This document shows positions 1-9,576 of a stretch of 64,000 nucleotides of DNA, one piece after another. Positions within the stretch are counted from its first letter, which is position 1, and each line of letters opens with the position of its first letter. The DNA lies in the NCBI GenBank assembly GCA_009668015.1, contig WJYB01000011.1, forward strand, positions 79,704-143,703, written 5' to 3'. This DNA comes from Enterobacteriaceae bacterium RIT714. Its GTDB lineage: Bacteria > Pseudomonadota > Gammaproteobacteria > Enterobacterales > Enterobacteriaceae. The position numbers were made by a program, and so were the translations under genes. The notes beneath the pieces are model-generated. The model was given only the letters and a program-made list of their open reading frames with translations, did not search any database and was not told the DNA's origin.

Positions 1-118
1 CCCACGCAAAACCCATTGGCTCGATAATATGCAGACGAAAACCGGTGTTGGCGCACAGGCGGATGATATTCCCGGTATTCGGTGGAATTTCTGGTTCGAA
101 TAAAACGATGTTAAGCAT
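1..118 (-). CDS. trmL: tRNA (cytidine(34)-2'-O)-methyltransferase, N-terminal part (cut by window edge)
   Basis: Only the first 39 codons are in the window; the gene runs off the left end. The reading begins [17 protein letters not shown] and continues with an [10 protein letters not shown] segment, which is the N-terminal start of the SPOUT-family methyltransferase TrmL (formerly YibK). TrmL modifies the wobble ribose of the tRNA-Leu isoacceptors. Its position next to lldD, on the same strand, is the E. coli arrangement. The SAM-binding knot lies in the missing C-terminal part, so catalytic residues cannot be checked here. Confidence 0.93.
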   Translation of the reverse strand, partial: MLNIVLFEPEIPPNTGNIIRLCANTGFRLHIIEPMGFAW

Positions 119-158
119 GCTGCCCCCTTAAAATGCGCGGGCAGAATAGCAGATATTT

Positions 159-232
159 CCCCTCACCCTAACCCTCAGCCACAGCGAGAGGCGACTTTCT
201 TTTCTCCCTCTCCCGTGGGAGAGGGAGAGGGC
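159..232. repeat. Palindromic intergenic repeat, trmL-lldD gap
   Basis: The segment starts CCCTCACCCTAACCCTC and ends with a strong hairpin, CCCTCTCCC-gt-GGGAGAGGG. The same words recur at 4100-4330, 6528-6642, 11434-11462, 46849-46931 and 57936-58014, always between genes. It lies just downstream of the lldD stop and can fold into a transcript-end stem, so it may act as the lldPRD 3' stabiliser or terminator. It is a REP-like element by form; I cannot assign it to a named family. Confidence 0.7.
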
Positions 233-249
233 AACCGACTGCACCCAAC

Positions 250-1437
250 CTACGCCGCGTCCCCTCGCGCCAATGGCGCCAGCGCCGCCGGTAATTTACT
301 CAGCTCCTGCACCAGCGAATCCTTGCTGATTTCACCGATCGTTTTCGCGCCGGTCAGCGTCATGGCGACTTTCATCTCTTTTTCGATGAGATTCAGCAAA
401 TTCGCCACGCCGGCCTGGCCGTGAGTCGCCAGTGCGTAAAGATATGCGCGGCCAAGCAGCACGCTGTCTGCGCCAAGGGCAATCATGCGCACCACGTCCA
501 GCCCGTTGCGGATGCCGCTGTCGGCCAGAATCGCAATATCGCCCTTCACCGCGTCGGCAATGGCCGGCAGCGCGCGCGCGGAGGAGAGCACGCCGTCCAG
601 CTGCCGCCCGCCGTGGTTCGACACCACAATCCCGTCTGCGCCAAAGCGTACCGCATCGCGGGCATCCTCGGGGTCGAGAATGCCTTTGATGACCATCGGG
701 CCGTCCCAGAATTCGCGGATCCACTCCAGATCTTTCCACGAGATCGATGGGTCAAAGTTATTCGCCAGCCAGCCGATGTAATCCTCAAGCCCCGTCGGTT
801 TGCCAAGATAGGCGGAGATATTTCCCAGATCGTGCGGGCGACCGTTTACGCCCACATCCCACGCCCACTGAGGATGCGTGACTGCCTGCCAGTAACGACG
901 CATGGCCGCATTTGTTCCGCTCATGCCGGAGTGTGCATCGCGGTAACGAGCGCCCGGCGTAGGCATATCGACCGTAAAGACCAGCGTTGAACAGCCTGCT
1001 GCTTTGGCACGCTCCAGCGCGTTACGCATAAAGCCGCGGTCGCGCAGGACGTACAGCTGGAACCACATCGGGCGCTTAATGGTCGGTGCCACCTCTTCAA
1101 TCGGGCACACGGAAACGGTAGAGAGCGTAAACGGGATGCCTTTGGCATCGGCGGCGGCGGCGGCCTGAACTTCGCCGCGACGCGCGTACATACCGCACAA
1201 ACCGACTGGTGCAAGGGCGACGGGCATCGCGAGCGTCTCGTTGAACAGTTTCGTCTCAAGACTCAGGTCAGACATATTCTTCAGCACACGCTGGCGCAGG
1301 GCCACTTCGGACAAGTCTTCCACGTTGCGACGCAGGGTGTATTCAGAGTACGCCCCGCCGTCGATATAGTGGAACAGGAACGGCGGCAGGATGCGCTGCG
1401 CTGCGGAGCGATAGTCACTGGCTGCGGAAATAATCAT
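250..1437 (-). CDS. lldD: L-lactate dehydrogenase, FMN-dependent, quinone-linked
   Basis: The 395-residue protein (E. coli LldD has 396) oxidises L-lactate to pyruvate at the cytoplasmic face of the inner membrane and passes electrons to the quinone pool. It begins [18 protein letters not shown], as in E. coli. It carries the FMN-dependent alpha-hydroxy-acid dehydrogenase signature SNHGGRQLD, with the catalytic His near residue 275, and the late FMN-phosphate segment [18 protein letters not shown]. It is the last gene of lldP-lldR-lldD. Its ATG overlaps the lldR stop by 4 bases, so translation is probably coupled. A palindromic repeat follows the stop. Confidence 0.98.
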   Translation of the reverse strand: MIISAASDYRSAAQRILPPFLFHYIDGGAYSEYTLRRNVEDLSEVALRQRVLKNMSDLSLETKLFNETLAMPVALAPVGLCGMYARRGEVQAAAAADAKGIPFTLSTVSVCPIEEVAPTIKRPMWFQLYVLRDRGFMRNALERAKAAGCSTLVFTVDMPTPGARYRDAHSGMSGTNAAMRRYWQAVTHPQWAWDVGVNGRPHDLGNISAYLGKPTGLEDYIGWLANNFDPSISWKDLEWIREFWDGPMVIKGILDPEDARDAVRFGADGIVVSNHGGRQLDGVLSSARALPAIADAVKGDIAILADSGIRNGLDVVRMIALGADSVLLGRAYLYALATHGQAGVANLLNLIEKEMKVAMTLTGAKTIGEISKDSLVQELSKLPAALAPLARGDAA

Positions 1438-2207
1438 GCTTTGTTCTCCCTGGAAATATCGTGATCGCCGGGCAAGCGGGTGATGCGCGCCTGTCGGGCC
1501 TGATCTTCATCGAATCGTTTAATGGTGGTATGGACGAAGCCCAGATGCGCCATCATTGCTTTGCGCGCGGCTTCTGCATCGCCCGCCAGAATGGCGTCAA
1601 GCACGGCCTGATGCTGCTCCGTGAGCTGGGCAAAGACCGGCGGGACGAGGTACATGCGCTGGCGGCTCTGTTTCACCGACGATTGCAGCAGATCGAAGAA
1701 TCCCCGCATGGTTTGCAGCAGCACCACGTTGTGCGAGGCCTCGGCAATGGCGAGATGAAAACGCACGTCCGCCTGCGAGGCGATATCCGGATCGCTGCTT
1801 TGGGTGGCGTCAAAGCAGGCTTTAAGCTTCTCTTTATCAGCCTCGGTTGCGCGCATCGCGGCATGCCATGCGGTGCTGGTTTCAATGGCATGGCGGGCTT
1901 CCAGAATATCAAAGCTGTAGTCCGGGTCGTTCTCCATCAGCGTTTTAAGCGGCTGAACGATGTTTTGCTCGGACCAGTCGTCGTGCTGCCAGCGGACAAA
2001 AGTGCCGCCACCGCGACGGCTCAACAGCACACCCTCGCTCACCAGCGTCGCCAGCGCTTCGCGCAGTGAGTTGCGCGACACGCCAAGCAGTGCCGCCAGC
2101 TGACGCTCCGCGGGCAATTTCATGCCCGCTTCCAGCTGTTGTTCTTCAATCAGCGCCCGCACGCGAGAGGCAATCTCGTCGGACAGGCGTCTGGGCATCA
2201 CTATCAT
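1434..2207 (-). CDS. lldR: GntR/FadR-family regulator of the lactate operon
   Basis: This 257-residue protein is a FadR-subfamily GntR regulator. The N-terminal winged helix (about residues 5-75) contains [22 protein letters not shown], given here only as its start, followed by the GGGTFVRW wing. A helical FCD ligand domain follows, with metal-binding-type histidines in [12 protein letters not shown]. In E. coli LldR represses or activates lldPRD depending on L-lactate. It overlaps lldP upstream and lldD downstream by 4 bases each, giving a tightly coupled operon. Two inverted repeats upstream of lldP are the likely binding sites. Confidence 0.97.
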   Translation of the reverse strand: MIVMPRRLSDEIASRVRALIEEQQLEAGMKLPAERQLAALLGVSRNSLREALATLVSEGVLLSRRGGGTFVRWQHDDWSEQNIVQPLKTLMENDPDYSFDILEARHAIETSTAWHAAMRATEADKEKLKACFDATQSSDPDIASQADVRFHLAIAEASHNVVLLQTMRGFFDLLQSSVKQSRQRMYLVPPVFAQLTEQHQAVLDAILAGDAEAARKAMMAHLGFVHTTIKRFDEDQARQARITRLPGDHDISRENKA

Positions 2208-3859
2208 GGAATCATCCAGGTTAAGACGTAGGCCTGCAGCGTGGTGATAACGCCCACCATGCAGGTGAAAATCAGGCTGTGTTTGACGGTAAAGCGGAAC
2301 AGGTCCGACTCTTTACCCACCAGTCCCACCGCCGCACAGGCAATGGCGATCGACTGCGGGGAGATCATTTTTCCGGTCACGCCGCCGGTGGTATTCGCCG
2401 CCACCAACAGTACGTCAGACACGCCGATCTGCTGGGCGGCGGTCGCCTGAAGCGCGGCAAAGAGGGCGTTAGACGACGTATCAGAACCGGTCAGGAACAC
2501 GCCCAGCCAGCCGAGGAACGGCGAGAAGAAGGTGAACGCGTGGCCGGTATGGGCCAGCGCCAGAGCCAACGTCGATGACAGGCCGGAGTAGTTTGAGATA
2601 AACGCAAACGCCAGCACCATCCCAATGGAGTAAATCGGCAGCGCCAGCTCTTTCAGGGTGCTGGCAAATGTCTGGATAGCGGCGGCGGGCTTCATCCGCA
2701 GCCACACTACAGACAGGATAGCCGCAAACAAGATTGCTGTGCCGGTCGCGGAGAACCAGTCAAATTTATAGACCGCGGCATACGGCGTCGCTTCGTGAAC
2801 GACAGGCGGCATACGGGCAACCATCTTATCGAGGAACGGCACGGAGATATTAATCACCATGTCATACAGCGCGCCGCCAGGAGCGAATAGCGCTTTAAAC
2901 GGCGGGACGCTCCACAGCGTTACCGTGGCGGTCAGGAACAGGAACGGCGACCACGCGCGAACAATCTGGCCGACGGTGTAATTTGTGCGTGCCAGCGTTT
3001 GATCGACCTGCGAGGCGCCCATATCGCCAAAGCGGAAGATGCGCACCGGCTGCCAGCGCTTGAGGAACAGGGTCAGGCATACCAGCGACACCAGGGAAGA
3101 GATGATGTCCGGCAGTTCCGGGCCGATGAAGTTAGAACTCAGATACTGCGCGATGGCAAAAGAACCACCCGCTACCACCACCGCAGGCCAGGTTTCTTTT
3201 ACGCCGCGCCAGCCGTCCATAATCGCCATGATCCAGAACAGGACGATAATCGTCAGGAACGGCAGCTGGCGGCCCACCATCTGGCCGATTTCGAAACTGT
3301 CTAAACCGGTGACCTGCCCGGCGACCAGAATAGGAATCCCCATCGCGCCGAACGCGACCGGTGCGGTGTTGACGATCAGGCACAAACCGGCGGCATACAG
3401 CGGGTTAAAGCCGAGCCCGACCAGCAGCGCGGCGGTGATCGCCACCGGTGCGCCAAAGCCCGCCGCCCCTTCGAGGAACGCCCCGAAGCAGAAACCGACA
3501 ATCAGCATTTGCAGGCGCTGATCGGGCGTAATAGAGAGAATCGACGAGCGGATAATGTCGAATTGCCCGGTTTTGACCGAGATTTTATAGACAAACACCG
3601 CGGCGATGATGATCCACGCAATCGGCCACAATCCGTAGAAGAAGCCGTAAACCACCGAGGCCAGCGCGTGATCGACCGGCATTTTGTAGAAGAACAGCGC
3701 CACCAGCAGCGCGATCGCGACGGTATAGGTTGCGGCGAGATAACCCTTCAGCTTGAGTTTAATCAGCGCGAAAAAGAAGAACAGAATCGGTAGCGATGCG
3801 ATCAGGCTCGATAGCCAGATGTTTCCGGCCGGATCGTAGTTTTGTTGCCAGAGGCTCAT
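2204..3859 (-). CDS. lldP: L-lactate permease
   Basis: A 551-residue multi-spanning inner-membrane protein that imports L-lactate (also D-lactate and glycolate in E. coli) with protons. It matches the E. coli length exactly when started at [12 protein letters not shown], where AGGAGA sits 8-9 bases upstream; an in-frame extension of seven residues has no such site. Hydrophobic spans run throughout, and conserved segments such as [15 protein letters not shown] and [13 protein letters not shown] are present. It is the first gene of lldPRD, preceded by two LldR-type operators and a hairpin-repeat array. Confidence 0.97.
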   Translation of the reverse strand: MSLWQQNYDPAGNIWLSSLIASLPILFFFFALIKLKLKGYLAATYTVAIALLVALFFYKMPVDHALASVVYGFFYGLWPIAWIIIAAVFVYKISVKTGQFDIIRSSILSITPDQRLQMLIVGFCFGAFLEGAAGFGAPVAITAALLVGLGFNPLYAAGLCLIVNTAPVAFGAMGIPILVAGQVTGLDSFEIGQMVGRQLPFLTIIVLFWIMAIMDGWRGVKETWPAVVVAGGSFAIAQYLSSNFIGPELPDIISSLVSLVCLTLFLKRWQPVRIFRFGDMGASQVDQTLARTNYTVGQIVRAWSPFLFLTATVTLWSVPPFKALFAPGGALYDMVINISVPFLDKMVARMPPVVHEATPYAAVYKFDWFSATGTAILFAAILSVVWLRMKPAAAIQTFASTLKELALPIYSIGMVLAFAFISNYSGLSSTLALALAHTGHAFTFFSPFLGWLGVFLTGSDTSSNALFAALQATAAQQIGVSDVLLVAANTTGGVTGKMISPQSIAIACAAVGLVGKESDLFRFTVKHSLIFTCMVGVITTLQAYVLTWMIP

Positions 3860-3936
3860 TGCAGGTCTCCTGAGGACCACACATTCCGCTTCGCGGTGAG
3901 TCTGCGCTCATCTCGGCGTCACAGTCTGTGTAAAAG

Positions 3937-3947
3937 TGGTCCTGCCA
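3937..3947. promoter_or_regulatory. Putative LldR operator, promoter-proximal (O2-like)
   Basis: TGGTCCTGCCA is an inverted repeat (TGG-N5-CCA) of the TGGT-N3-(A/G)CCA type used by PdhR/LldR regulators. It lies 78-88 bases upstream of the lldP start. A sister site is centred 126 bp further upstream (4063-4073). In E. coli two LldR operators with almost this spacing flank the lldP promoter, so a looping or dual-role arrangement is inferred here. The binding itself is untested. Confidence 0.55.
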
Positions 3948-4062
3948 ATAGTGTGATGTAGGGGTAATGACAATGAATGGTTAATTAAATGTTATAGATG
4001 GGCAATGATTTTGTGAGCAAAAATAATGGAAGTGTGAACCAGAGGAGTATTAGTTGGGAGAT

Positions 4063-4073
4063 TGGTTGGGCCA
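4063..4073. promoter_or_regulatory. Putative LldR operator, distal (O1-like)
   Basis: TGGTTGGGCCA within the longer near-palindrome ATTGGTTGGGCCAAT (4061-4075). It shares the TGG(T)...(G)CCA arms with the proximal site at 3937-3947. The centre-to-centre distance is 126 bp, about twelve helical turns. Confidence 0.55.
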
Positions 4074-4099
4074 ATTTTAAGTGGTGAGGTTTGATGGCA

Positions 4100-4330
4100 C
4101 CCCTCACCCTAACCCTCTCCCCATAGGGGAGAGGGGAGCGCACGGAGAAATCTTTTCTGCCTCGCCTCTATGGGGAGAGGAGAGCGCATGGAGAGTCTTT
4201 TCTCCCTCGCCCCTGTGGGGGAGAGGGGAGCACACGGAGACGTCTTTTCTCCCTCGCCCTATGGGGAGGGGGAGCGCACGGAGAAGTTTTTTCTCCCTCT
4301 CCCCTATGGGGAGAGGGCCGGGGTGAGGGG
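4100..4330. repeat. Array of five palindromic hairpin units upstream of lldP
   Basis: Five hairpins with the core CCTC(T/G)CCCC...GGGGAGAGG begin near 4114, 4160, 4205, 4252 and 4296, a period of 44-47 bp. They are joined by a conserved linker (agcgcacggaga..tcttttct). The array is bounded on the left by CCCTCACCCTAACC and on the right by GGGGTGAGGGG, so the whole block is one outer palindrome with tandemly amplified inner units. It fills most of the lldP-yibL gap together with the LldR sites. The short open frames across it are low-complexity and not credible genes. Confidence 0.85.
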
Positions 4331-4344
4331 CATGGGGATGAAAA

Positions 4345-4707
4345 TCAGAACGCGGTCTTCGAAAAACCGGTCATCTCTTTCAGACCCATTTCACGGCCCA
4401 GTTCCGTCATCGGGTGGACAACGACCAGGCCGCGCACGCTTTTCTTCAGCTTGCCCATATCGGCCTGTTCTTTTTTGGTAATGGCACGGCGATGCGGCAT
4501 GTTCATCAGCTTTTGCGCTTCTTTACTCAGCTTTTGGCCTTTCACTTCACGCAGGCGCTCGATTTCGGTTTCCAGCGTCGCGATCTCTTTTTCAAGTTCA
4601 GCGTACTTCTCAGCGGACTCAACCAGCGACAGTTCAGCCTGCTGGTGGCGGATCAGATCCAGACGGTCGCTCAGGCGTTTAATTTCGTTCTTTTCGACTT
4701 CTTTCAT
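4345..4707 (-). CDS. yibL: YibL family ribosome-associated protein
   Basis: A 120-residue, highly charged, largely helical protein matching E. coli YibL in length and sequence (start [17 protein letters not shown], end GFSKTAF). The first 60 residues look like a coiled coil ([20 protein letters not shown] region). The middle is basic ([19 protein letters not shown]). The family is described as ribosome-associated, but its role is not established. I chose the ATG at 4707; a GTG one codon earlier is possible. It sits between lldP and mtlR as in E. coli. Confidence 0.93.
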   Translation of the reverse strand: MKEVEKNEIKRLSDRLDLIRHQQAELSLVESAEKYAELEKEIATLETEIERLREVKGQKLSKEAQKLMNMPHRRAITKKEQADMGKLKKSVRGLVVVHPMTELGREMGLKEMTGFSKTAF

Positions 4708-4765
4708 CACATATAGCTCTAAAAACAGGGGAATTACAGGGAAGGATACACCAATGTGCGCAGGC

Positions 4766-5356
4766 TTACTTCTGAAACGCTTTTTTTAAGCTGATTCGGG
4801 AAATCAGCTCAGTCAGGGAAAGGACCATCGTAGAACGCACAACCTGTTGATAACGAAGCTTTTGCATCGCATAGAGTTCAGGATCGCTGTTCTCAAAATG
4901 AGGCGCCGGCGGCAGGGCGGATACGCAGTGTAATTCGCCAAAGGGTCCGAGAATTTCATCGTCGGTAAAAGCGTACTCATTACCGTCGTGATTCAACTCT
5001 TCACGCAGCGCCATCAACAGCTCTGCATCCTCGTATTCAGGCCGACTGAGTACGCCGAGGCCATAAATCAGCTTCAGGCGAACCGATAAATCGCCCAGCG
5101 GTCCGTCGCCGTCCAGTAACGGTTCTACAGCATATTTTACCGCGTAGTCGTCTTTGCGGAACACCTGAAGTACCAGAATGTTCACCGCCTCGGTCAGTAA
5201 CTCCACGGCGGCAATCAGGAAACTTCGTACGGTTTTGCCAGCATTCAGACGCTCAAGCACACGATTTTCAAAGGCCTGGGTTTGTTCCATTATTGCCTGC
5301 ATATCTGACAATCTGTCGTTCGGGCGCAGGATGACCTGCGCCTGATCCTGAATCAT
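4766..5356 (-). CDS. mtlR: Mannitol operon repressor
   Basis: A 196-residue protein of the MtlR family (195 in E. coli), the last gene of mtlA-mtlD-mtlR. In E. coli its loss raises mannitol-operon expression, but it has no classical helix-turn-helix and its mode of action is unsettled. Recognisable segments are [36 protein letters not shown], and the C-terminal [18 protein letters not shown]. Its ATG overlaps the mtlD TGA stop (ATGA), implying translational coupling. Confidence 0.95.
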   Translation of the reverse strand: MIQDQAQVILRPNDRLSDMQAIMEQTQAFENRVLERLNAGKTVRSFLIAAVELLTEAVNILVLQVFRKDDYAVKYAVEPLLDGDGPLGDLSVRLKLIYGLGVLSRPEYEDAELLMALREELNHDGNEYAFTDDEILGPFGELHCVSALPPAPHFENSDPELYAMQKLRYQQVVRSTMVLSLTELISRISLKKAFQK

Positions 5357-6501
5357 TTGGTTGCGTTATATGCGTTAACCGCCTCCACAACCACATCACT
5401 GTTGGCCTCAAGGCCCGATATCTCTGCCAGCGCGGCCTGTGGACCTTTGCCGTCGATAAGTTCAGCCAGCTCCAGCGCCTGAGGATCCTGCTCGCTGCGA
5501 TAATGCATAGCGGCGGCAATTCCTTTGACCAGGTTAGCGTGTGGCAGGCCGTATTCCAGCGTACCCAGCAGCGGTTTAATCAGTCGGTCACCCGCGCTCA
5601 GTTTACGCAGTGGCTGACGGCCAACGCGCTCAACGTCATCTTTTAGATACGGGTTTTCAAAACGACCGAGGATTTTCTGAATGTATGCCGCATGTTTTTC
5701 GGCATCAAAACCGTAGCGTTTGATCAGAACCGCGCCGCTCTCTTCCATTGCACCTTTTACCACCGCGCGGATTTTCTCATCGAGAATCGCATCACGAATG
5801 GTCTGATGACCGGCCAATTTTCCGAGGTACGCGGTTATAGCATGCCCGGTGTTCAGCGTGAAGAGTTTGCGTTCGACAAATGCCATCAGGTTATCGGTTA
5901 ACTCCATACCCGGGATGGTTGGCAGCGCGCCCTTGAACTGCGTTTTATCGACAATCCACTCACTAAAGGTTTCAACCGTGACTTCCAGCGGATCGTTAGT
6001 GGCCGATTCTGACGGCGGGACGATACGGTCCACGGCGGAATCCACAAAACCAACGTGCTCTTCGACCCAGGCTTTATCTTCGTCGGCGACGGCAGCCAGA
6101 ACGTGGCCTTTCAGCTGCGTGGTGCCGCGCACCATGTTTTCACAGGCGATAATATTCAGCGGCGTCGTGATGCCCTGTGCTTTACGTTTTGCCAGGCCTT
6201 TTGCCACGGCAGGCGCGATGCGCTCAAGCACCACAGGTCCTACAGCGGTGGTCACCAGATCGACGCTGGCAATCAGGTCAATAACGTCGTCGCCAATGCT
6301 GCTGACGGCATTCACACCCGAGACGGTTTCAACCAGCTCGTTTTCGCCCACCACGTGAACCTGATAGCTATGACGGGCATTCAGGGCGTCGAGCACCACT
6401 TGATTCACATCGGCGAATGTCAGCGTAATGCCCGCGTCTGCCAGCAGTTTGCCGATAAAGCCACGACCGATATTACCTGCGCCAAAATGTAATGCTTTCA
6501 T
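5353..6501 (-). CDS. mtlD: Mannitol-1-phosphate 5-dehydrogenase
   Basis: Catalyses NAD-dependent oxidation of mannitol 1-phosphate to fructose 6-phosphate, feeding PTS-imported mannitol into glycolysis. The N-terminal Rossmann motif [11 protein letters not shown] is at residues 6-16. The long-chain polyol dehydrogenase signature appears around [16 protein letters not shown] (about residue 205). The 382-residue length equals E. coli when started at [10 protein letters not shown], which has AAGG 8 bases upstream; a six-residue in-frame extension exists without a better site. It is separated from mtlA by a 115-bp repeat pair and overlaps mtlR by 4 bases. Confidence 0.97.
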   Translation of the reverse strand: MKALHFGAGNIGRGFIGKLLADAGITLTFADVNQVVLDALNARHSYQVHVVGENELVETVSGVNAVSSIGDDVIDLIASVDLVTTAVGPVVLERIAPAVAKGLAKRKAQGITTPLNIIACENMVRGTTQLKGHVLAAVADEDKAWVEEHVGFVDSAVDRIVPPSESATNDPLEVTVETFSEWIVDKTQFKGALPTIPGMELTDNLMAFVERKLFTLNTGHAITAYLGKLAGHQTIRDAILDEKIRAVVKGAMEESGAVLIKRYGFDAEKHAAYIQKILGRFENPYLKDDVERVGRQPLRKLSAGDRLIKPLLGTLEYGLPHANLVKGIAAAMHYRSEQDPQALELAELIDGKGPQAALAEISGLEANSDVVVEAVNAYNATK

Positions 6502-6527
6502 AGTATTAACCTTCATCAATGTTTTTA

Positions 6528-6642
6528 CCCGAGAGGGCTGGGGTGAGGCATTTCCCTCACCCTAACCCTCTCCCAAAGGGAGAGGGAATAGACCGCACCC
6601 CTGTTTTATTTCCTCTCCTGTGGGAGAGGCAGGGGCGAGGGC
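6528..6642. repeat. Inverted pair of palindromic repeats between mtlA and mtlD
   Basis: The block reads GAGAGGGCTGGGGTGAGG, then CCCTCACCCTAACCCTC with the hairpin CCCTCTCCC-aaa-GGGAGAGGG, and ends with CCTCTCCTGTGGGAGAGG and GGGGCGAGGG. These are the family words in both orientations, i.e. a BIME-like composite. Being inside the mtlADR transcript, it could shield the mtlA message from 3' exonucleases and lower mtlD/mtlR expression relative to mtlA; that is inference. Confidence 0.75.
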
Positions 6643-6647
6643 GAACG

Positions 6648-8558
6648 TTACTTGTTCAGCAGGGCCAGCACTTCTTCTACGCTGGTGGTCTGCGCCAGGC
6701 GCTCAATGACCGATTCATCATCCAGCGCGTTGGTCAGGCTGGTAATCACCTGAATGTGCTCGTTGTTGCGAGCGGCGATACCAATCACCAGTCGGGCGAT
6801 ATCGTCTTCTTCTTCACCGAAGCGAACGCCGTCTGGATACTGACAGAACACAACACCGGTTTTGAGAACGCGATCTTTGGCTTCCACAGTCCCGTGTGGA
6901 ACCGCAATGGATTCGCCCAGGTAGGTTGGGGTCAGTTTCTCACGTTCCAGCATGGCATCAACATATTCAGGCTCAACGTAACCGCCTTTCACCAGTTGCT
7001 CGCCGGCAAAACGAATCGCTTCTTCTTTGTGGCTCGCGGTACGGCCAAGGAAGATGTTTTCCGCCCCCAGTCTGAACAGGTGGCTGTCGTTCGCATCGAA
7101 ACTGTCTTTCAGGCTGTCACGGACTTTCACTTCGTTCTCAGTGTGGCGCTGAGCGGCAATCAGACGCTCGGTCAGACTGGTGTACAGGCCGCTGTCGAGG
7201 AAGTTGGTCAGTGAAATATGCTGTGCCTGTGGAACCTGACGCATCGCTCGTTCAGTCAGATCGCGGTGTGTGATGACCAGGTCAACATCCGGCGGCAGGC
7301 TATTGATAGCACTGTTGGTGACGGAGATATGGCTCAGGCCCGCGTCCTGAACTTTTTTACGCAGCACGCCAGCACCCATTGCGCTTGAACCCATACCGGC
7401 ATCGCACGCGACGATGATTTTACGCACGTGGCTCAGGTCGTTAGACACATCGCCCGCTGACAGCGGAGTTGCCGCGCCTTTGGATTCGGCTTTCATGTCA
7501 TGCATACGACGGGTCGCGGCTTCGATGTCGTCTTCTTCTTTCACTTTGCTGGTTTTCAGCAGGATAGCGGAGACAACGAAGGAGACCGCCATTGCCGCAC
7601 AGATGGCTGCGATGTTGGCGAAGTACGCGCCTTTTGGCGTCATCGCCAGAACAGCAAGGATGGAACCAGGGGAAGCCGGTGAAACCAGACCACCGCCCAG
7701 CACGCTCAGAGTGAACACGCCAGTCATACCGCCGAGGATAACGGCCAGGATCAGACGTGGATTCATCAGAACATACGGGAAGTAGATTTCGTGGATACCA
7801 CCCAGGAAGTGGATGATAGCCGCACCGCCAGCAGACTGCTTAGCACTGCCGCGACCGAAGAACATATACGCCAGCAGAACGCCCATACCCGGACCCGGGT
7901 TCGCTTCAATCAGGAAGAAGATAGACTTGCCGAGATCATGAGACTGCTGAATACCCAGCGGTGAGAAGATACCGTGGTTAATGGCGTTGTTGAGGAACAG
8001 GATTTTCGCCGGTTCAACAAAGATAGACGCCAGCGGCAGCATGTCGTGCGCCACCATGAAGTTAACGCCAGCCGCCAGCACTTTGGACAGCACTTCGACC
8101 GCAGGACCAATGCCGAGGAACGCCAGAATCGCCAGGATCATACCGATGATGCCAGCGGAGAAGTTGTTCACCAGCATTTCGAAGCCGGATTTGATCTTGC
8201 CATCAACCCAGACGTCAAAACGTTTAATTGCCCAGCCGCCCAAAGGACCGGCAATCATTGCGCCGAGGAACATCGGCATATCCGCACCGACAATCACACC
8301 CATGGTGGTGATTGCCCCGACCACGCCACCGCGGTCTCCGCCCACCAGGCGACCACCGGTATAACCGATGAGCAATGGCAGGAGATACGTAATCATTGGG
8401 CCAACGAGTTTCGCCAGCGTTTCGTTCGGCAACCACCCTGTCGGAATAAATAACGCGGTGATAATACCCCACGCGATAAACGCGCCGATATTTGGCATCA
8501 CCATGTTGCTCAGGAAGCGACCAAAGCTTTGCACTTTGATCTTGATATCGGATGACAT
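6648..8558 (-). CDS. mtlA: Mannitol-specific PTS enzyme IICBA
   Basis: A 636-residue fused permease (637 in E. coli) that imports mannitol and phosphorylates it to mannitol 1-phosphate. The IIC domain (about residues 1-340) has many hydrophobic spans and the GGIHEIYFPYVLM sugar-binding loop. IIB follows with the phospho-accepting Cys in VACDAGMGSSAMG (about residue 384). IIA is C-terminal with the active His in SIAVPHGTVEAKD (about residue 554). It heads the minus-strand mtl operon. The promoter region carries four good CRP-like sites and one weak one. Confidence 0.98.
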   Translation of the reverse strand: MSSDIKIKVQSFGRFLSNMVMPNIGAFIAWGIITALFIPTGWLPNETLAKLVGPMITYLLPLLIGYTGGRLVGGDRGGVVGAITTMGVIVGADMPMFLGAMIAGPLGGWAIKRFDVWVDGKIKSGFEMLVNNFSAGIIGMILAILAFLGIGPAVEVLSKVLAAGVNFMVAHDMLPLASIFVEPAKILFLNNAINHGIFSPLGIQQSHDLGKSIFFLIEANPGPGMGVLLAYMFFGRGSAKQSAGGAAIIHFLGGIHEIYFPYVLMNPRLILAVILGGMTGVFTLSVLGGGLVSPASPGSILAVLAMTPKGAYFANIAAICAAMAVSFVVSAILLKTSKVKEEDDIEAATRRMHDMKAESKGAATPLSAGDVSNDLSHVRKIIVACDAGMGSSAMGAGVLRKKVQDAGLSHISVTNSAINSLPPDVDLVITHRDLTERAMRQVPQAQHISLTNFLDSGLYTSLTERLIAAQRHTENEVKVRDSLKDSFDANDSHLFRLGAENIFLGRTASHKEEAIRFAGEQLVKGGYVEPEYVDAMLEREKLTPTYLGESIAVPHGTVEAKDRVLKTGVVFCQYPDGVRFGEEEDDIARLVIGIAARNNEHIQVITSLTNALDDESVIERLAQTTSVEEVLALLNK

Positions 8559-8700
8559 AAAACACCCCTTCTTATGTTTACACTGAGGCTTGCGGCCCGA
8601 GGTTTATCGTTAATGTGCGGCGGCAGAGGTAGCCGAGCCCTGTTCTGATGGTGTGAAATCTGGCACTGAATCGTTCAACTGTCCAGACAGCGAAAATTTG

Positions 8701-8920
8701 TGTGATCTCAATCACGTAAATGTAGGGGGTGAGGATAAAAATGAAGTGACGCTGATCACAAAAATGGCGTCTAAAAAAAATACAGCGCGGCTAAATCAGT
8801 CCTTATTGACGCTTAAATGTGACTGAAATCACGTTTTGATGGATCGGATTTGTTGGTGCTTTGTGATCGTCTTCACAATAAATTTTAAGGCAGAATTCTC
8901 CAGGTGTGATCATCGCCATA
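8701..8920. promoter_or_regulatory. mtl control region with multiple CRP-like sites
   Basis: Four TGTGA-N6-TCAC(A/G)-type sites are visible: 8701-8716 (TGTGATCTCAATCACG), 8745-8760 (AGTGACGCTGATCACA), 8818-8833 (TGTGACTGAAATCACG) and 8862-8877 (TGTGATCGTCTTCACA). A weaker one with only the left arm conserved is at 8905-8920. The E. coli mtl promoter is known for five CRP sites. The 659-bp gap between mtlA and yibI holds nothing else that I can support; 8921-9217 is AT-rich and probably contains the yibI promoter. Confidence 0.75.
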
Positions 8921-9217
8921 TTCTGCTTTCTCATTTCAGCCAGGCTGTAACCTGTTCCTTATCACTTTCATCAGAACGTCATCCCTTAGTGTTATGGCGA
9001 TAATGCTTAATACGAGTTAATCTGCTAATGTAAACTAAAGTCTATTATTATTCATGATATATTTTGTCACGCTATTAAACTTGCGTGCAGGTATTATAGA
9101 AACAATACTCCCCGGCTCCGAATTATATATTTTGATGCTGTTGTTACTCATTAAATTAATTTGGTTGCTTATCATTTTATTTATTTAAATAGTTGAAAAT
9201 GTTTTAGTGAGGCAAAT

Positions 9218-9574
9218 ATGTTTCTTAACTATTTTGCGCTGGGTGTATTGATTTTCGTTTTTCTGGTCATTTTCTATGGAATCATAGCCATCCATGATAT
9301 CCCTTATCTGATCGCAAAGAAGCGCAATCATCCCCATGCCGATGCGATTCATACCGCGGGCTGGGTGAGCCTTTTTACGCTGCATATCATCTGGCCATTC
9401 TTATGGATTTGGGCGACGTTATACCAGCCAGAACGCGGCTGGGGCATGCAAAACCATGTCGCGCCACCAGGGTCTCAGCCCAATATAGACGCGCTTTCTC
9501 AACGTGTTGCCGATCTTGAAAAGCGGCTTGCCGCTGCGACAACACCCGCAGATATAAACAGGCCGGAGCGCTAA
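9218..9574 (+). CDS. yibI: DUF3302 inner-membrane protein YibI
   Basis: A 118-residue protein similar to E. coli YibI. It has two hydrophobic segments: residues 5-27 ([19 protein letters not shown]) and roughly 48-68 ([20 protein letters not shown]). The tail is short, polar and helical ([14 protein letters not shown]). It lies two bases upstream of yibH and divergent from mtlA, as in E. coli. The pairing of a small DUF3302 membrane protein with an HlyD/EmrA-like adaptor recurs in enterobacteria and suggests a joint envelope transport role, which is unproven. Confidence 0.92.
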   Translation: MFLNYFALGVLIFVFLVIFYGIIAIHDIPYLIAKKRNHPHADAIHTAGWVSLFTLHIIWPFLWIWATLYQPERGWGMQNHVAPPGSQPNIDALSQRVADLEKRLAAATTPADINRPER

Positions 9575-9576
9575 TC

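Noticed and set aside
4100..4330. CRISPR array
   Set aside because: The period is regular, but linkers between stems are conserved rather than unique, stems are palindromic, and no cas gene is present.
4081..4481. Two plus-strand frames across the hairpin array
   Set aside because: The peptides are repeats of PSPLWGRGE-like words produced by the palindromic units, not a protein.
6519..7214. Open frame opposite the mtlA IIA/IIB region
   Set aside because: It begins inside the intergenic repeat and its product is a shadow of mtlA.
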